Both the position numbers and the translations under genes were made by a program. DNA of 47,185 nt from Candidatus Rehaiarchaeum fermentans. Lineage in GTDB: Archaea > Nanobdellota > Nanobdellia > Parvarchaeales > Parvarchaeaceae. Location of the stretch: the NCBI GenBank assembly GCA_025920435.1, contig JAPDLT010000005.1, positions 1 through 47,185 on the forward strand, given 5' to 3'. Shown in pieces: positions 1-9,301 of this stretch (position 1 is its first letter; the number at the start of each line of letters is the position of its first letter). The notes below the pieces were generated by a model that saw nothing but the letters and a program-made list of their open reading frames with translations, had not been told where the DNA came from and did not search any database.

Positions 1-40
1 AGTAATACAATTCCAACTCGAGAAAGTATAGCTTAAACCT
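1..40. repeat. Copy 1 of a 40-bp exact direct repeat (second copy 220-259) within the surface-protein gene
   Basis: agtaatacaattccaactcgagaaagtatagcttaaacct is identical at 1-40 and 220-259; encodes GLSYTFSSWNCIT. Confidence 0.9.
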
Positions 41-1932
41 TGATCAACATTGGAAGATGATCTGCACTTATATCCATTTACTAATACAGAAGCATTAGTA
101 GGAGAGATAGAAGATACTGTTTGAGACAGGGAAATACTGTTGGATGTTGTTGACTTAGATAATCCGTCATAAGATACACTCCAATTTGTATTTGAAGGTA
201 ATCCACTTTCATTGAAGACAGTAATACAATTCCAACTCGAGAAAGTATAGCTTAAACCTGCCTTGACATATAGAGAAGAGTAACACTCATAGCCCTTAAC
301 CTTTGCTATTGCAGAATAATTAGATATAGAGCCATTGCTAATAGTTATATTGATACTATTTCCTGCAATGGCAGATTTAGTTACTCCTCCATAGGAAACA
401 CTCCAATTAGAATCTTTTGGCAAGCCGCTCTCAAAAAATGTAGTTGTAATGTTGGAATTTTTAGGAGAAGATTCACACTGTAAATTATAAAATGTAAATG
501 ATTTGCCTTCTGTAGCTGACCCGAATGATACGCATCCAGGTCCATATGCAAATGAAGGAAGAGATGTAATTTTATTAGTTTGAGTAGTTATGAATATTGG
601 GCTATCTATAGCAGATGTCATAGTGACATTCGAATAAGATACTGACCAAAATGGCCCTTTAAAACCAAATTCATAAAAAGAAGTTGTGCAAATCCATGTA
701 GATATGTTGATAACTTTTGATTCTGGGTTAACTGAGCTTTGATTATAACAATTGTATCCGTTAATACTAGCTTTTTCTTTTGCTGTTGATTTAGAGGCAA
801 TGAAATAAATTGGTTTACCGCTATAGTTATATTCACTTATGCCATCGTAAGTAATATTCCATGTAGTATTTGCAGGTGCGCCTTGCTCAGTAAATTCTAT
901 TATTGCACAATCCCATAAATCAAACAAATAACTCTTTCCTTCAGTTACATCAGATGAAGAATTACAAATATAACTTAGAGAATTTGCAGTAGCTTTATAG
1001 CTAGCAATTGAATTTGTGATAATAGAAAACGAAATGTTTGTTGAGTTAGAAGATTTGGAAACGCCTGCATAAGATACTTCCCAGCTCTTAATTATTGACT
1101 GATTGCGATAAAATATAGTAGTGCAGTTCCAGTATGATATTGTAAATGTTCTAGTTCCAGGCTTCACATAACTTTCGTTAAAACAATTGTAACCTTCTAT
1201 GTTAGCTTGTTCTTTTGAGACTAGAGGAGAAGAAGCAAAGTATATTGGATTGCCCGTCGAATTATACTCAGTGATGCCATTAAACGATACACTCCAATTT
1301 GTCCCTAGAGGCGCCCCTTTCTCAATAAACTCGATTTTAGGTGCGGAGCTTACATTGACTATATTTGAACCATTAGAAATTGGAGGCGAGCTAAAGTTTG
1401 CTAACTTAAGCGCTGAAATAGTTTGAAATCCAGAAAGAGTGCCCGAAGAATACTGAAGCGTGCCATTTACCAAATAAATTAAACTCAGCTTTAAAGAATA
1501 TGCATATGGTGTAGATACATTTGTAATAATTATTGTAAACTCTTGCTTGGGAGATACTAAAAGTTTTTGACCGGTTGATCTTGTCACATTAAAAAGTAGA
1601 ATGTTTGGGCTTTCGGAATAATAACCTCCTAGCTTAGCTATAACCTTTACGAATTTACCTATTCTAATGCTAGAAGAAAAAGAAGAATTCAGAGAAGCAT
1701 TAACTATGTAAATGTTATAAGGATCGGGGTTAGTTAATGAAACCACCAAAATGCCATTGCTAGAAACCAAAGCCGCTACATAGCTAAAGTTAGCGAAGTT
1801 GGCCGAACTAGGAAGCTGATTAGTTTGGAAAGATGTAATTACTGAAAAAGGAATGGCTATAAAAATGAGAGATACTATAAGAATCCAATTGTATTTTGCT
1901 AACTTATCCCTAAGTTTAGCTTTTCTACTCAT
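1..1932 (-). CDS. Large secreted/surface protein with tandem Ig-like '(F/I)xExGxPxxTxWsVsYdG' repeats, C-terminus truncated by window edge
   Basis: Open minus frame from ATG at 1932 (MSRKAKLRDKLAKYNWILIVSLIFIAIPFSVITSF...) to base 1; absent from ORF track because the stop lies outside the window. N-terminal TM/signal segment, Asn/Ser/Thr-rich, repeats about 74 aa with recurring NWSVSY and paired Cys. Confidence 0.85.
   Translation of the reverse strand, partial: MSRKAKLRDKLAKYNWILIVSLIFIAIPFSVITSFQTNQLPSSANFANFSYVAALVSSNGILVVSLTNPDPYNIYIVNASLNSSFSSSIRIGKFVKVIAKLGGYYSESPNILLFNVTRSTGQKLLVSPKQEFTIIITNVSTPYAYSLKLSLIYLVNGTLQYSSGTLSGFQTISALKLANFSSPPISNGSNIVNVSSAPKIEFIEKGAPLGTNWSVSFNGITEYNSTGNPIYFASSPLVSKEQANIEGYNCFNESYVKPGTRTFTISYWNCTTIFYRNQSIIKSWEVSYAGVSKSSNSTNISFSIITNSIASYKATANSLSYICNSSSDVTEGKSYLFDLWDCAIIEFTEQGAPANTTWNITYDGISEYNYSGKPIYFIASKSTAKEKASINGYNCYNQSSVNPESKVINISTWICTTSFYEFGFKGPFWSVSYSNVTMTSAIDSPIFITTQTNKITSLPSFAYGPGCVSFGSATEGKSFTFYNLQCESSPKNSNITTTFFESGLPKDSNWSVSYGGVTKSAIAGNSINITISNGSISNYSAIAKVKGYECYSSLYVKAGLSYTFSSWNCITVFNESGLPSNTNWSVSYDGLSKSTTSNSISLSQTVSSISPTNASVLVNGYKCRSSSNVDQGLSYTFSSWNCIT
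220..259. repeat. Copy 2 of the 40-bp exact direct repeat
   Basis: Identical to 1-40. Confidence 0.9.
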
Positions 1933-2019
1933 AATTAGTAGTAGTTTATATATTTATGTAAAAATTAGCTTTAAATAGTTAATTTAATGATTGTGATACC
2001 ACTTCATACAATATGAACT

Positions 2020-2103
2020 TGCAGAGGGAGGGATTCGAACCCCCGAACCCCTAATGGGACCAGGTCCTTAGCCTGGCGCGTTTGTCCACTTCGCTACCTC
2101 TGC
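2020..2103 (-). tRNA. tRNA-Leu, anticodon read as AAG
   Basis: GCAGAGG/CCTCTGC acceptor, class II variable arm TCCCATTAGGGG, T-arm GGGGGTTCGAATCCCTC, anticodon arm CCAGG-CTAAGGA-CCTGG, discriminator A. Confidence 0.9.
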
Positions 2104-2251
2104 GCTCATTTGCTATAATCCATAAATTTATTTCTAATGCCAATAAATATCTTAGATAACAATTATTTGTCAATTATTTTGTTCCTCTCTTTTTATGAAT
2201 AAAAATTTAGGCCTCCCTTCTCGACAGGTGCGAAAAACCTTTATTAATAAT

Positions 2252-2497
2252 TTATATTTGTTTTATATTTGTTTTGAAATAAGTAGTAAAGGAACATTCA
2301 TCTACTATTTCATATCCTAACTTTTTAGCAATATCAAAAATAAATTTAGTTAGCTCAGTTGCTATTCCTTTACCTCTTTCTTCTTCTGGAGTAAAAGTTT
2401 GGTATATAATAATTTTATTAGCTTCTATTTTATACTTAACAAAGGCCTTGCCATGAGGCGTTTCTACAAAGAATTCACCTTCACCTTTTATTTCCAT
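2252..2497 (-). CDS. Small GNAT-like N-acetyltransferase (YidJ/Gcn5-related type)
   Basis: Short protein with 'EERGKGIATELTKFIFDIAKKLGYEIV' acetyl-CoA binding-like motif. Confidence 0.7.
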   Translation of the reverse strand: MEIKGEGEFFVETPHGKAFVKYKIEANKIIIYQTFTPEEERGKGIATELTKFIFDIAKKLGYEIVDECSFTTYFKTNIKQI

Positions 2498-2558
2498 TTA
2501 TTAGAATTTCCTCCTTATTATATTAACACATTTTATTGAGCTTATATCAAAAATTAGA

Positions 2559-2936
2559 TTAATAATAAAGCTCAACCTCTAATATTTTTTCAAGTTTTTT
2601 AGCCAGGTTTTCATCTGGCACTATTCTCCCACCAAAAACTTTTCTTAGGTAGCTTTCTGATACTCCTAATCGTCTAGCTAAATCTTCAATTTTTAATTTT
2701 TTATGAACCAATGAGTCAGTTAAAACCTTTGCGTAGTCTGACCTTATTAAAGGTTCTGCATTTTCGCTTAATTCTTTTTCTATTTTTTCTTTAGCATTTT
2801 CATTTGAAATCTTGGTAGAGGGCATTTCAATTATTTTTCCTAATTTAGCGCATTTCTCACAAACATACATTTTAGAGCCTTCTATATCTACTAAGTATAA
2901 TTTATCTGTAGTAACTCCGCAAAGCTCACAATTCAT
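2559..2936 (-). CDS. MBF1-like transcription factor (zinc ribbon + HTH_XRE)
   Basis: N-terminal CELCG...CEKC zinc ribbon and C-terminal 'KIEDLARRLGVSESYLRKVFGGRIVPDENLAKKLEKIL' HTH. Confidence 0.8.
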   Translation of the reverse strand: MNCELCGVTTDKLYLVDIEGSKMYVCEKCAKLGKIIEMPSTKISNENAKEKIEKELSENAEPLIRSDYAKVLTDSLVHKKLKIEDLARRLGVSESYLRKVFGGRIVPDENLAKKLEKILEVELYY

Positions 2937-2942
2937 ATAAAT

Positions 2943-4493
2943 TCATTCTAACATTATTTCAAGTACGCTTACAGGCAGATCTAAACTCAATTCATTCAAT
3001 ATTTTAGGATGAATTTCTCCTGCTAAACCAATATATTTATCGTTTATAAATAATTTAGCAAAACGTCCTTCTATAAAAGAAGGATGCGAAGAATTTTCAA
3101 TTTTGATTTCTTTATTCATAACTCTGCTCGCTATTTCTTTAAGTATTGCAACAAGCCAAGAAACATTTCTTTTTTCATCTGCTATAAATAAAGAAAGAGA
3201 AAGAACATTTTTATACTTTACATCTACAGAAGGATCTTTCTTTATTGTATATCCTATGTCGAAAAAGTAGTAAGGACCTTCTTTGTCCTTATTATTTTTA
3301 TAAAATTTTATCAATTCTGGATAAATATATTGCTTCAAGTAGAATTCGCCAGCACGAATGCCTTTTTCTTGTATTATGTCTTCTTGATAAAGTTTAGAAC
3401 TTAAAACACTAGAATCAACTTCTTGAAACCCTAAAGAAATAAGTATTTCTCGAATAGCTTCTATAAGAGGTTCACTTTTTATAAATTCTCCTTTATTGAA
3501 GGTCTTAGGTGTTTCGTAGCCTACATATTCTGTACCTTGAAGTCTTAAGATTTCATCTGCTATATCTGCATAACTTATTACATCTTGCCTATAGAAAGGA
3601 ACTTTAACTATCATTTTATTTCCGTTAAATTTACATTCAAAGCCTAATTTTGCTAAATTTTCAATTGCTATATCGCGTTGTATTTCTTTTCCTAACAAAT
3701 CAGAAATAAGATTATAATCAAATTCGAGTGATCTTTCAATAATTTTAGGTTCAAATCCTTTTATAGCATAAACTTTGCCCAATAATTTAGCATTAAACAA
3801 AATAGATGTTGCTATATTATTAACTACATATTCATCTTCCCCACTTATTTCAAAAAGTATTCTTTTTGTATTTTCATTAACTGAAAATTTATCAGCGTTT
3901 ATAATAGGTACTAAGGCAACCACGTCCTTATCAGAGAACCAAGCAAAATATTCTTTTATGTCATAAGTTCTACCTTGAAACGTGTTTTCTAAAATTTCTT
4001 TAAGCGAAAACTCTTTATTGAATCCGAGAGGAACAAATGAAATATCATCAACTTTTTTGTATATCAATGGGGGCTTAATTTTATCGAAGTCAAAAGCACC
4101 TACCCCCGCTATTTTTCTTCTTCTTCCTAAAGAATCAGATGTTTTATCTGTTAATTGAGCTATTTCTTTAACAATATTAGGATTATTTCTTTCTAGTTCT
4201 AGAACTAGTAAGATTATTTTATTTCTTTTGTTACTTTCGATCCTTACGTCAAAATCAATTTTATCAAAGTCAGGAGATACAACTTGTGATCTCCCTCTTA
4301 TTTGATTTATTAAAAACGAAATCGAATGAATTGTATAAAGGTCAGATCTTTCAGATGTCACTTCAAAAGAAACTAAATCATCTTGTATGTTAACATCTAA
4401 TCCATATTTAAAACATATAGATTTAAGTTCATCTTTTGAAATTTCGCCTACCAGTGTTTTAATTTCTTCCCAACTGCAGTCTAAAACTACCAT
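2943..4493 (-). CDS. pheT: Phenylalanyl-tRNA synthetase beta subunit
   Basis: Archaeal PheT architecture; overlaps pheS by 7 nt. Confidence 0.92.
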   Translation of the reverse strand: MVVLDCSWEEIKTLVGEISKDELKSICFKYGLDVNIQDDLVSFEVTSERSDLYTIHSISFLINQIRGRSQVVSPDFDKIDFDVRIESNKRNKIILLVLELERNNPNIVKEIAQLTDKTSDSLGRRRKIAGVGAFDFDKIKPPLIYKKVDDISFVPLGFNKEFSLKEILENTFQGRTYDIKEYFAWFSDKDVVALVPIINADKFSVNENTKRILFEISGEDEYVVNNIATSILFNAKLLGKVYAIKGFEPKIIERSLEFDYNLISDLLGKEIQRDIAIENLAKLGFECKFNGNKMIVKVPFYRQDVISYADIADEILRLQGTEYVGYETPKTFNKGEFIKSEPLIEAIREILISLGFQEVDSSVLSSKLYQEDIIQEKGIRAGEFYLKQYIYPELIKFYKNNKDKEGPYYFFDIGYTIKKDPSVDVKYKNVLSLSLFIADEKRNVSWLVAILKEIASRVMNKEIKIENSSHPSFIEGRFAKLFINDKYIGLAGEIHPKILNELSLDLPVSVLEIMLE

Positions 4494-5947
4494 AGTTTAA
4501 AGGCTTTGTATTTACGAATAATATCTAAATCAGATTCGCTTCCATTTATAAGTCTAATATCATCTATTCCATACTTTAACATGAGAGCTCTTTCTAGCGC
4601 TAATCCAAATCCAGCAACGTTCTTATTTATTCCTAAAGGATACAATGTTTCTTTTCTAAACATACCGGAATTACCTATTTCTACCCAGTCATTTATCTTG
4701 TCATAAAATCCTATTATTTCGAAGCTTGGCTCAGTATAAGGATTGTAAGTTGGCTTAACTTGTATTTTATCAATACCTAAGCTCTTGTAGAATTCTTTTA
4801 TATATCCTATAAGAGAGCGGACTGATAACCCATCTTCATATATCATTCCTTCTATCTGATAAAATTCTCTAAGATGCTTAAAATCTATAGCTTCATTTCT
4901 AAATACTTTTGATACTGAGAAAAACCGATAATTTTTATCAAGATTCTTGGAAATAACATAATAAAGATATCTAAAGGTTGTAGCTGTGGTGTGACCCCTT
5001 AATATTAATTTACTTGACTCGCTTTCATCAAATTTGCCTCCGTAGCCAAAAGACAAACCTTTAATTCCATTTAGGTATACTTCTTTAACTCTTTCCAAAA
5101 GAGAAATATCTAAGTCCCCTTTTTCGTCCAAGTAGATAGTATCTTGAATATCCCTATCCGGATGATTTTGTCTAAACATCATAACATCATAATTCCAAAA
5201 AACTTCCTCTACATAATTACTCGACATCTCCTGAAATCCTAAAGAAAACATTATCTTCCTTACTTCGTCAATAAAATACTTAACCAAATTCCTGCCGTTG
5301 TATAGAATATAAGGAGTAGAATTAAGATCATACGCTCTGAACTTATAATTTTTATAGTTCTTTATTATTTCTTTATTCAAATTACTTACATATCCTTCTA
5401 AATTACCTAAATTCGAAGCGATTTTCTTTCCTTCTTCAGTCAATGTTAAATTAATCTTTTCTTCTTCTTCTATCCTTATTAAACCACGTTTTAAAAACTC
5501 GTCAAAATATTCATTTTTTATACCATTCAACTTAATTTCATTCAGTTTTTCGAACTTTTTATTTAATTCATCAATATCTTTAAGTATAACAATTTGGTCC
5601 TTATCAATTTTTATAAACCCTCCCCTTGTAAGAACCCCAATTGCTGCATTTATTTCTTCTTTGCTCAACCCCGACTTTTCTAATTCATCCCTCTTATTAT
5701 TTGTTTTAATAAAATTGAACAAAATAACTTCAGGAAGCCCTCTTTTAAGCGCTTCCTCTCCCCTTTCTGTCAAAACTATTTTTGGAATAGCAGTGCGATT
5801 AAATTCAACTATACCTAACGAAGCTAATTTCCTAGCAGAATTAATTATAGAATCTTTGTTACCTTCTATTTCCTCTACTTTTTTATTTTGTAAAATTGAT
5901 TTAATAACTAATATATCTGTTTCGGAAAGGTTGTAATTACTATCCAT
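4487..5947 (-). CDS. pheS: Phenylalanyl-tRNA synthetase alpha subunit (ORF extends to 5965; likely start MDSNYNL at 5947)
   Basis: Class II aaRS motifs (FRNEAIDFKHLREFYQIEG; GFGLALERALMLKYGI), N-terminal winged helices. Confidence 0.92.
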   Translation of the reverse strand: MDSNYNLSETDILVIKSILQNKKVEEIEGNKDSIINSARKLASLGIVEFNRTAIPKIVLTERGEEALKRGLPEVILFNFIKTNNKRDELEKSGLSKEEINAAIGVLTRGGFIKIDKDQIVILKDIDELNKKFEKLNEIKLNGIKNEYFDEFLKRGLIRIEEEEKINLTLTEEGKKIASNLGNLEGYVSNLNKEIIKNYKNYKFRAYDLNSTPYILYNGRNLVKYFIDEVRKIMFSLGFQEMSSNYVEEVFWNYDVMMFRQNHPDRDIQDTIYLDEKGDLDISLLERVKEVYLNGIKGLSFGYGGKFDESESSKLILRGHTTATTFRYLYYVISKNLDKNYRFFSVSKVFRNEAIDFKHLREFYQIEGMIYEDGLSVRSLIGYIKEFYKSLGIDKIQVKPTYNPYTEPSFEIIGFYDKINDWVEIGNSGMFRKETLYPLGINKNVAGFGLALERALMLKYGIDDIRLINGSESDLDIIRKYKAFKLW

Positions 5948-6506
5948 ACATTTCTTTTTCATCACTTCTAGAATATTGGATTAATTCCGATTCATTAAAC
6001 CAAACTTTTATTTCTCTTTCAGCACTAGCTTTATCTTCCGAAGCGTGGACTAAATTTCTCACTGCTCTCTTATTTGAATCTGCTAAATCGTAAGAATCAG
6101 AAGAGTACTTTCCTCTTATTGTAGAAGGGTCTGCCTTAGATGGCTGCGTACTTCCTATAATTTTTCTTACTATTTCTATTGCGTTATTTCCTTCTAAAAC
6201 CATAGCGATTACAGGATTATTTGCTAAATAATTTATAAGATAGCTCCTTATTCTTTTACCAATCTCTATAGGATCTTCATTTATTGCTTCGTTTCTTTCT
6301 TTCGCACTTTTTATTGATTTTTCTCCTACACTTCTAAGCCAGTTCTCATCTGCATTATAGTGCTCCTGCACCTTCTCAGGAGAAGGACTAACTAACTTCA
6401 TCCCAACTATTTTCAAACCGCAATCTTCGAAAGCAGAAGTTATTTTACCAACAAGGCCTCTTTTGATTCCATCAGGTTTTATTAAAACAAGTGTTCTCTC
6501 AATCAT
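5940..6506 (-). CDS. ndk: Nucleoside diphosphate kinase, with insertion
   Basis: 'ERTLVLIKPDGIKRGLVGKI' and active-site 'RNLVHASED'. Confidence 0.95.
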   Translation of the reverse strand: MIERTLVLIKPDGIKRGLVGKITSAFEDCGLKIVGMKLVSPSPEKVQEHYNADENWLRSVGEKSIKSAKERNEAINEDPIEIGKRIRSYLINYLANNPVIAMVLEGNNAIEIVRKIIGSTQPSKADPSTIRGKYSSDSYDLADSNKRAVRNLVHASEDKASAEREIKVWFNESELIQYSRSDEKEMYG

Positions 6507-6567
6507 TTTTAATAATAAAATTCATATTATTATAAAATTTTATAAATTTACACTTGCACTTATTAAT

Positions 6568-6966
6568 ATGGACTTATTCGACTTTTGGTTTGATGACACT
6601 TTTCCAGAAAGGGCTTTTAAAAGGTTGAATAAATTATTATCGATAAGAGTCCCGGCAGTAGATGTAAAAGACGAAGGTGATAAAATAAAAGTAATTGTAG
6701 ATTTACCTGGTATGAAAAAGGAAGATATTCATGTAAGGGCTGATGAAGATAAAATTGTAATAAAAGCAGAAAAAGAAAAATCGAAAGAAAATGAAGGAGG
6801 AGATTACTTAATTCAAGAAAGAAGTAATGTTAGTTATTATAGAGTAATACCATTACCTGAATACGTTGACCCTGACAGCGCAAAGGCTAAATATAAGGAT
6901 GGCGAGCTAGAAATAGAATTAAACAAAATAAAAGGAAAAAAGAAAAAGGAAGTAAATATTGAATAA
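6568..6966 (+). CDS. Hsp20/alpha-crystallin small heat shock protein (track ORF starts at 6463; likely start MDLFDFWFDD at 6568)
   Basis: 'VDLPGMKKEDIHVRADEDKIVIKAEKEKSK...YLIQERS...YYRVIPLPEYVDPDSAKAKYKDGELEIELNK'. Confidence 0.93.
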   Translation: MDLFDFWFDDTFPERAFKRLNKLLSIRVPAVDVKDEGDKIKVIVDLPGMKKEDIHVRADEDKIVIKAEKEKSKENEGGDYLIQERSNVSYYRVIPLPEYVDPDSAKAKYKDGELEIELNKIKGKKKKEVNIE

Positions 6967-6970
6967 GATA

Positions 6971-7981
6971 TTACAAAAAATCGGGACCTAAGCTTTCTAG
7001 AAAGTCCTTTCTTTTTTCCCAATATTCTCTTACTTCCTTTAATAATTCAACAATAAGCTTAGCTACTGCCATTTTTAAGTCCTTTGGATGTAATTTTCTA
7101 GCTTGATAATCTTTTTCTAGCTCTTCATAACTTTTGTATTCTACATTTCCGCCATAATTGGAAGGGCGTTCTATATAAACTTTTCCAAAATTAGGAAATA
7201 TAAGATATTTCGAAATTTGAAGTATAGGATTATCTACAATAACACCTTCAGGGCAATATGCATTATTTATCTTTTGAATTATACTTTCTTCCTTATCATG
7301 AACTTTTATTCGGCTATTTGGCGAAGAAGAACTCATTTTCTTCCCCGGGCCTTCTAATGAAGTAATTAAAGGAAGCAATATTTCTACTCTTTTTCTATAT
7401 CCCAGAATAGGCAATATCTCTCTAGCGAATCCAAATATGTGTCTTTGATCTCTTCCCCCTACTTGTATATCAACACCTAAATACTCTTCATCAAGACTTT
7501 GCATGATCGGATAAATAAGCTCACTTACTTTCGGATTCTTCATTCTAGTAACCTCAGAAGCTGCTCTAATTGCTCTTTCTACAGTTGTAAATGTAGATGC
7601 TCTCAAAACATCATATTGATATTCTTTTTTAAGTTGAAATTCGGATCCTCTAACAAATTTAGGCTTCTTTATCCACTTTAAGGATAGTTCGATACTCTTT
7701 TCAGTATATTCAGCTTTTTTATCTAATTCTTCCCATTTAGCTTTTTGATCATCTAAGGCAGCATGTATATCTGCTATTAGTATTATAACCTCTATCCCTG
7801 CCTTCTGCAAATCTAACATCTTAGACAGAGAAACTATATGCCCTAAATGCAGAGGACCTGATGTAGCTCTACCTATATAAGCACTTATTTTATCTTTTTT
7901 AAGAAGTTCCTGCAGTTCTTCTCTAGTTATAATTTCTTCCGTATTTCTTGATATTAATTCTAGTTTTTCAGTATTTTCCAT
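6971..7981 (-). CDS. tyrS: Tyrosyl-tRNA synthetase, archaeal type
   Basis: HIGH motif 'GPLHLGHIV', KMSSS motif, 'VGGRDQRHIFGFAREIL'. Confidence 0.9.
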   Translation of the reverse strand: MENTEKLELISRNTEEIITREELQELLKKDKISAYIGRATSGPLHLGHIVSLSKMLDLQKAGIEVIILIADIHAALDDQKAKWEELDKKAEYTEKSIELSLKWIKKPKFVRGSEFQLKKEYQYDVLRASTFTTVERAIRAASEVTRMKNPKVSELIYPIMQSLDEEYLGVDIQVGGRDQRHIFGFAREILPILGYRKRVEILLPLITSLEGPGKKMSSSSPNSRIKVHDKEESIIQKINNAYCPEGVIVDNPILQISKYLIFPNFGKVYIERPSNYGGNVEYKSYEELEKDYQARKLHPKDLKMAVAKLIVELLKEVREYWEKRKDFLESLGPDFL

Positions 7982-8116
7982 TAATTTAACTACTTGTAAG
8001 TTAATTAATATTTTTATAGAAAGATAAAATGATGGTTCAGTTTCTTAATCTTAAAAAGAAATTTCTTTTGATTTTAAATATTAAGCTGTGCAATTAATTT
8101 CGGTTACACAAAATAA

Positions 8117-8130
8117 AAATATTTAAAAGG
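8117..8130 (+). promoter_or_regulatory. Probable TATA box/BRE of the 5S rRNA transcript
   Basis: aaatatttaaaagg about 25 bp upstream of the 5S 5' end. Confidence 0.6.
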
Positions 8131-8151
8131 AATCAATAAATACTAATAATA

Positions 8152-8264
8152 GCTAGCGCCCATAGCCCGAGGGTAAGTCCTGTACCCATTCCGAACACAG
8201 AAGAGAATCCTCGGGGCGTCCTACTGGTAGTGCCCCACAGGCGCGAAGGTAGGTTGGCGCTAGC
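8152..8264 (+). rRNA. 5S ribosomal RNA
   Basis: gctagcgcc...ggcgctagc terminal helix, internal 'TGTACCCATTCCGAACACAGAAG' typical of 5S. Confidence 0.92.
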
Positions 8265-8275
8265 ATCTAATCAGT

Positions 8276-8785
8276 ATGCAGAAGGAAGGTAAGGAACAAG
8301 AAAAAGAGAAGAAAGAAATGAAGGAGGAAAAAATAATAAGGCTAGGAGATGTAGATATACCTGCAAGTTTTTCTATTTACAAAGGTTTATTACGTATACA
8401 TGGAATAAGTTATTCTCTCGCTAATGCAATAATAAGAAAATTACAGTTAGAGAATAAAACTTTTGGAGATTTAGATAATAATACAATAGAAAAAATAAAA
8501 GAATTAATGAGCCACCCTAGTAAGTATTTGCCAAATTGGCTTCTTAATTATAGAAAGGATGGTGAAAAGGAGCATTATTTTGGGGATGAATTAAAAAGTA
8601 AAGATAGACTTCACTTAGAAGAATTAAAGAATTCTGGAACCTGGAGAGGATTTAGGCATCAACTTAATTATAAAGTTAGAGGACAGAGAACTAGATCTAG
8701 AGGTGCAAATGTAAGAGGTAGAATAGGAAGCACGGTAGGTGTAACGAAAAAATCTAACGCTCCACAAAAGAGTGAAAATAAATAA
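8276..8785 (+). CDS. rpsM: 30S ribosomal protein uS13 (charged N-terminal extension)
   Basis: 'YKGLLRIHGISYSLANAIIRKL' and 'RGQRTRSRGANVRGRIGSTVGVTKK'. Confidence 0.95.
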   Translation: MQKEGKEQEKEKKEMKEEKIIRLGDVDIPASFSIYKGLLRIHGISYSLANAIIRKLQLENKTFGDLDNNTIEKIKELMSHPSKYLPNWLLNYRKDGEKEHYFGDELKSKDRLHLEELKNSGTWRGFRHQLNYKVRGQRTRSRGANVRGRIGSTVGVTKKSNAPQKSENK

Positions 8786-8788
8786 AGT

Positions 8789-9301
8789 ATGGGACTCGCC
8801 AAAAGACTTAGGAAAAAATACTCTAGACCTCTTAAAATATGGGATAAAGAAAAGATTGCTATTGATAAAGACTTAATGAAAAGATACGGACTTAAAAACA
8901 AAAAGGAAATTTGGAGAGCTGAATCATTACTTAGAAAAATAAGAGAAAGAGCGAGAGAGCTTATTGCTTTAAGAGCTACAGGAAAAGGAGAAGAAGAGAC
9001 TAAAAAATTTATTCAAAAACTAAATAGACAAGGAATTTTAAATAAAGAAAATGCAGAAATAGATGATATTTTAGAACTATCAATAGAAGACATATTGAAA
9101 AGAAGAATAACTAGTATCATATTTTACAATTTAAATAAGGCAAAATCTATAAAAGAAGCGCGTCAATTGGTAGTCCATAATCACGTATACATAGGAGAAA
9201 GAATAATAAATTCGCCAAGTTACTTAGTACCAAAAGAGGAAGAAAAAATGATTAATATAGATAAACCGACAACTATTAAGAATGGAGAGCAAAGTGCATA
9301 A
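8789..9301 (+). CDS. rpsD: 30S ribosomal protein uS4
   Basis: Archaeal uS4 with S4 domain 'SIKEARQLVVHNHVYIGERIINSPSYLVPKEEE'. Confidence 0.95.
   Translation: MGLAKRLRKKYSRPLKIWDKEKIAIDKDLMKRYGLKNKKEIWRAESLLRKIRERARELIALRATGKGEEETKKFIQKLNRQGILNKENAEIDDILELSIEDILKRRITSIIFYNLNKAKSIKEARQLVVHNHVYIGERIINSPSYLVPKEEEKMINIDKPTTIKNGEQSA

Noticed and set aside
1-259. Direct repeats considered as a CRISPR array
   Set aside because: Repeats are in-frame protein domain repeats with about 220-bp period; no short palindromic repeats or spacer pattern. No CRISPR array was seen anywhere.
618-836. 72-aa minus ORF and the 1199..1426 plus ORF
   Set aside because: Out of frame or antisense to the continuous surface-protein ORF.
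3775-3966. Antisense ORFs such as 3775..3966, 4506..4706, 5661..5936, 15883..16125, 18404..18694, 36728..36976, 41429..41782
   Set aside because: They oppose well-supported coding genes, and their compositions look like reverse-strand shadows.
8054-8069. Palindrome aaaagaaatttctttt between tyrS and 5S
   Set aside because: A short A/T palindrome in an AT-rich gap; no independent support for a regulatory role.
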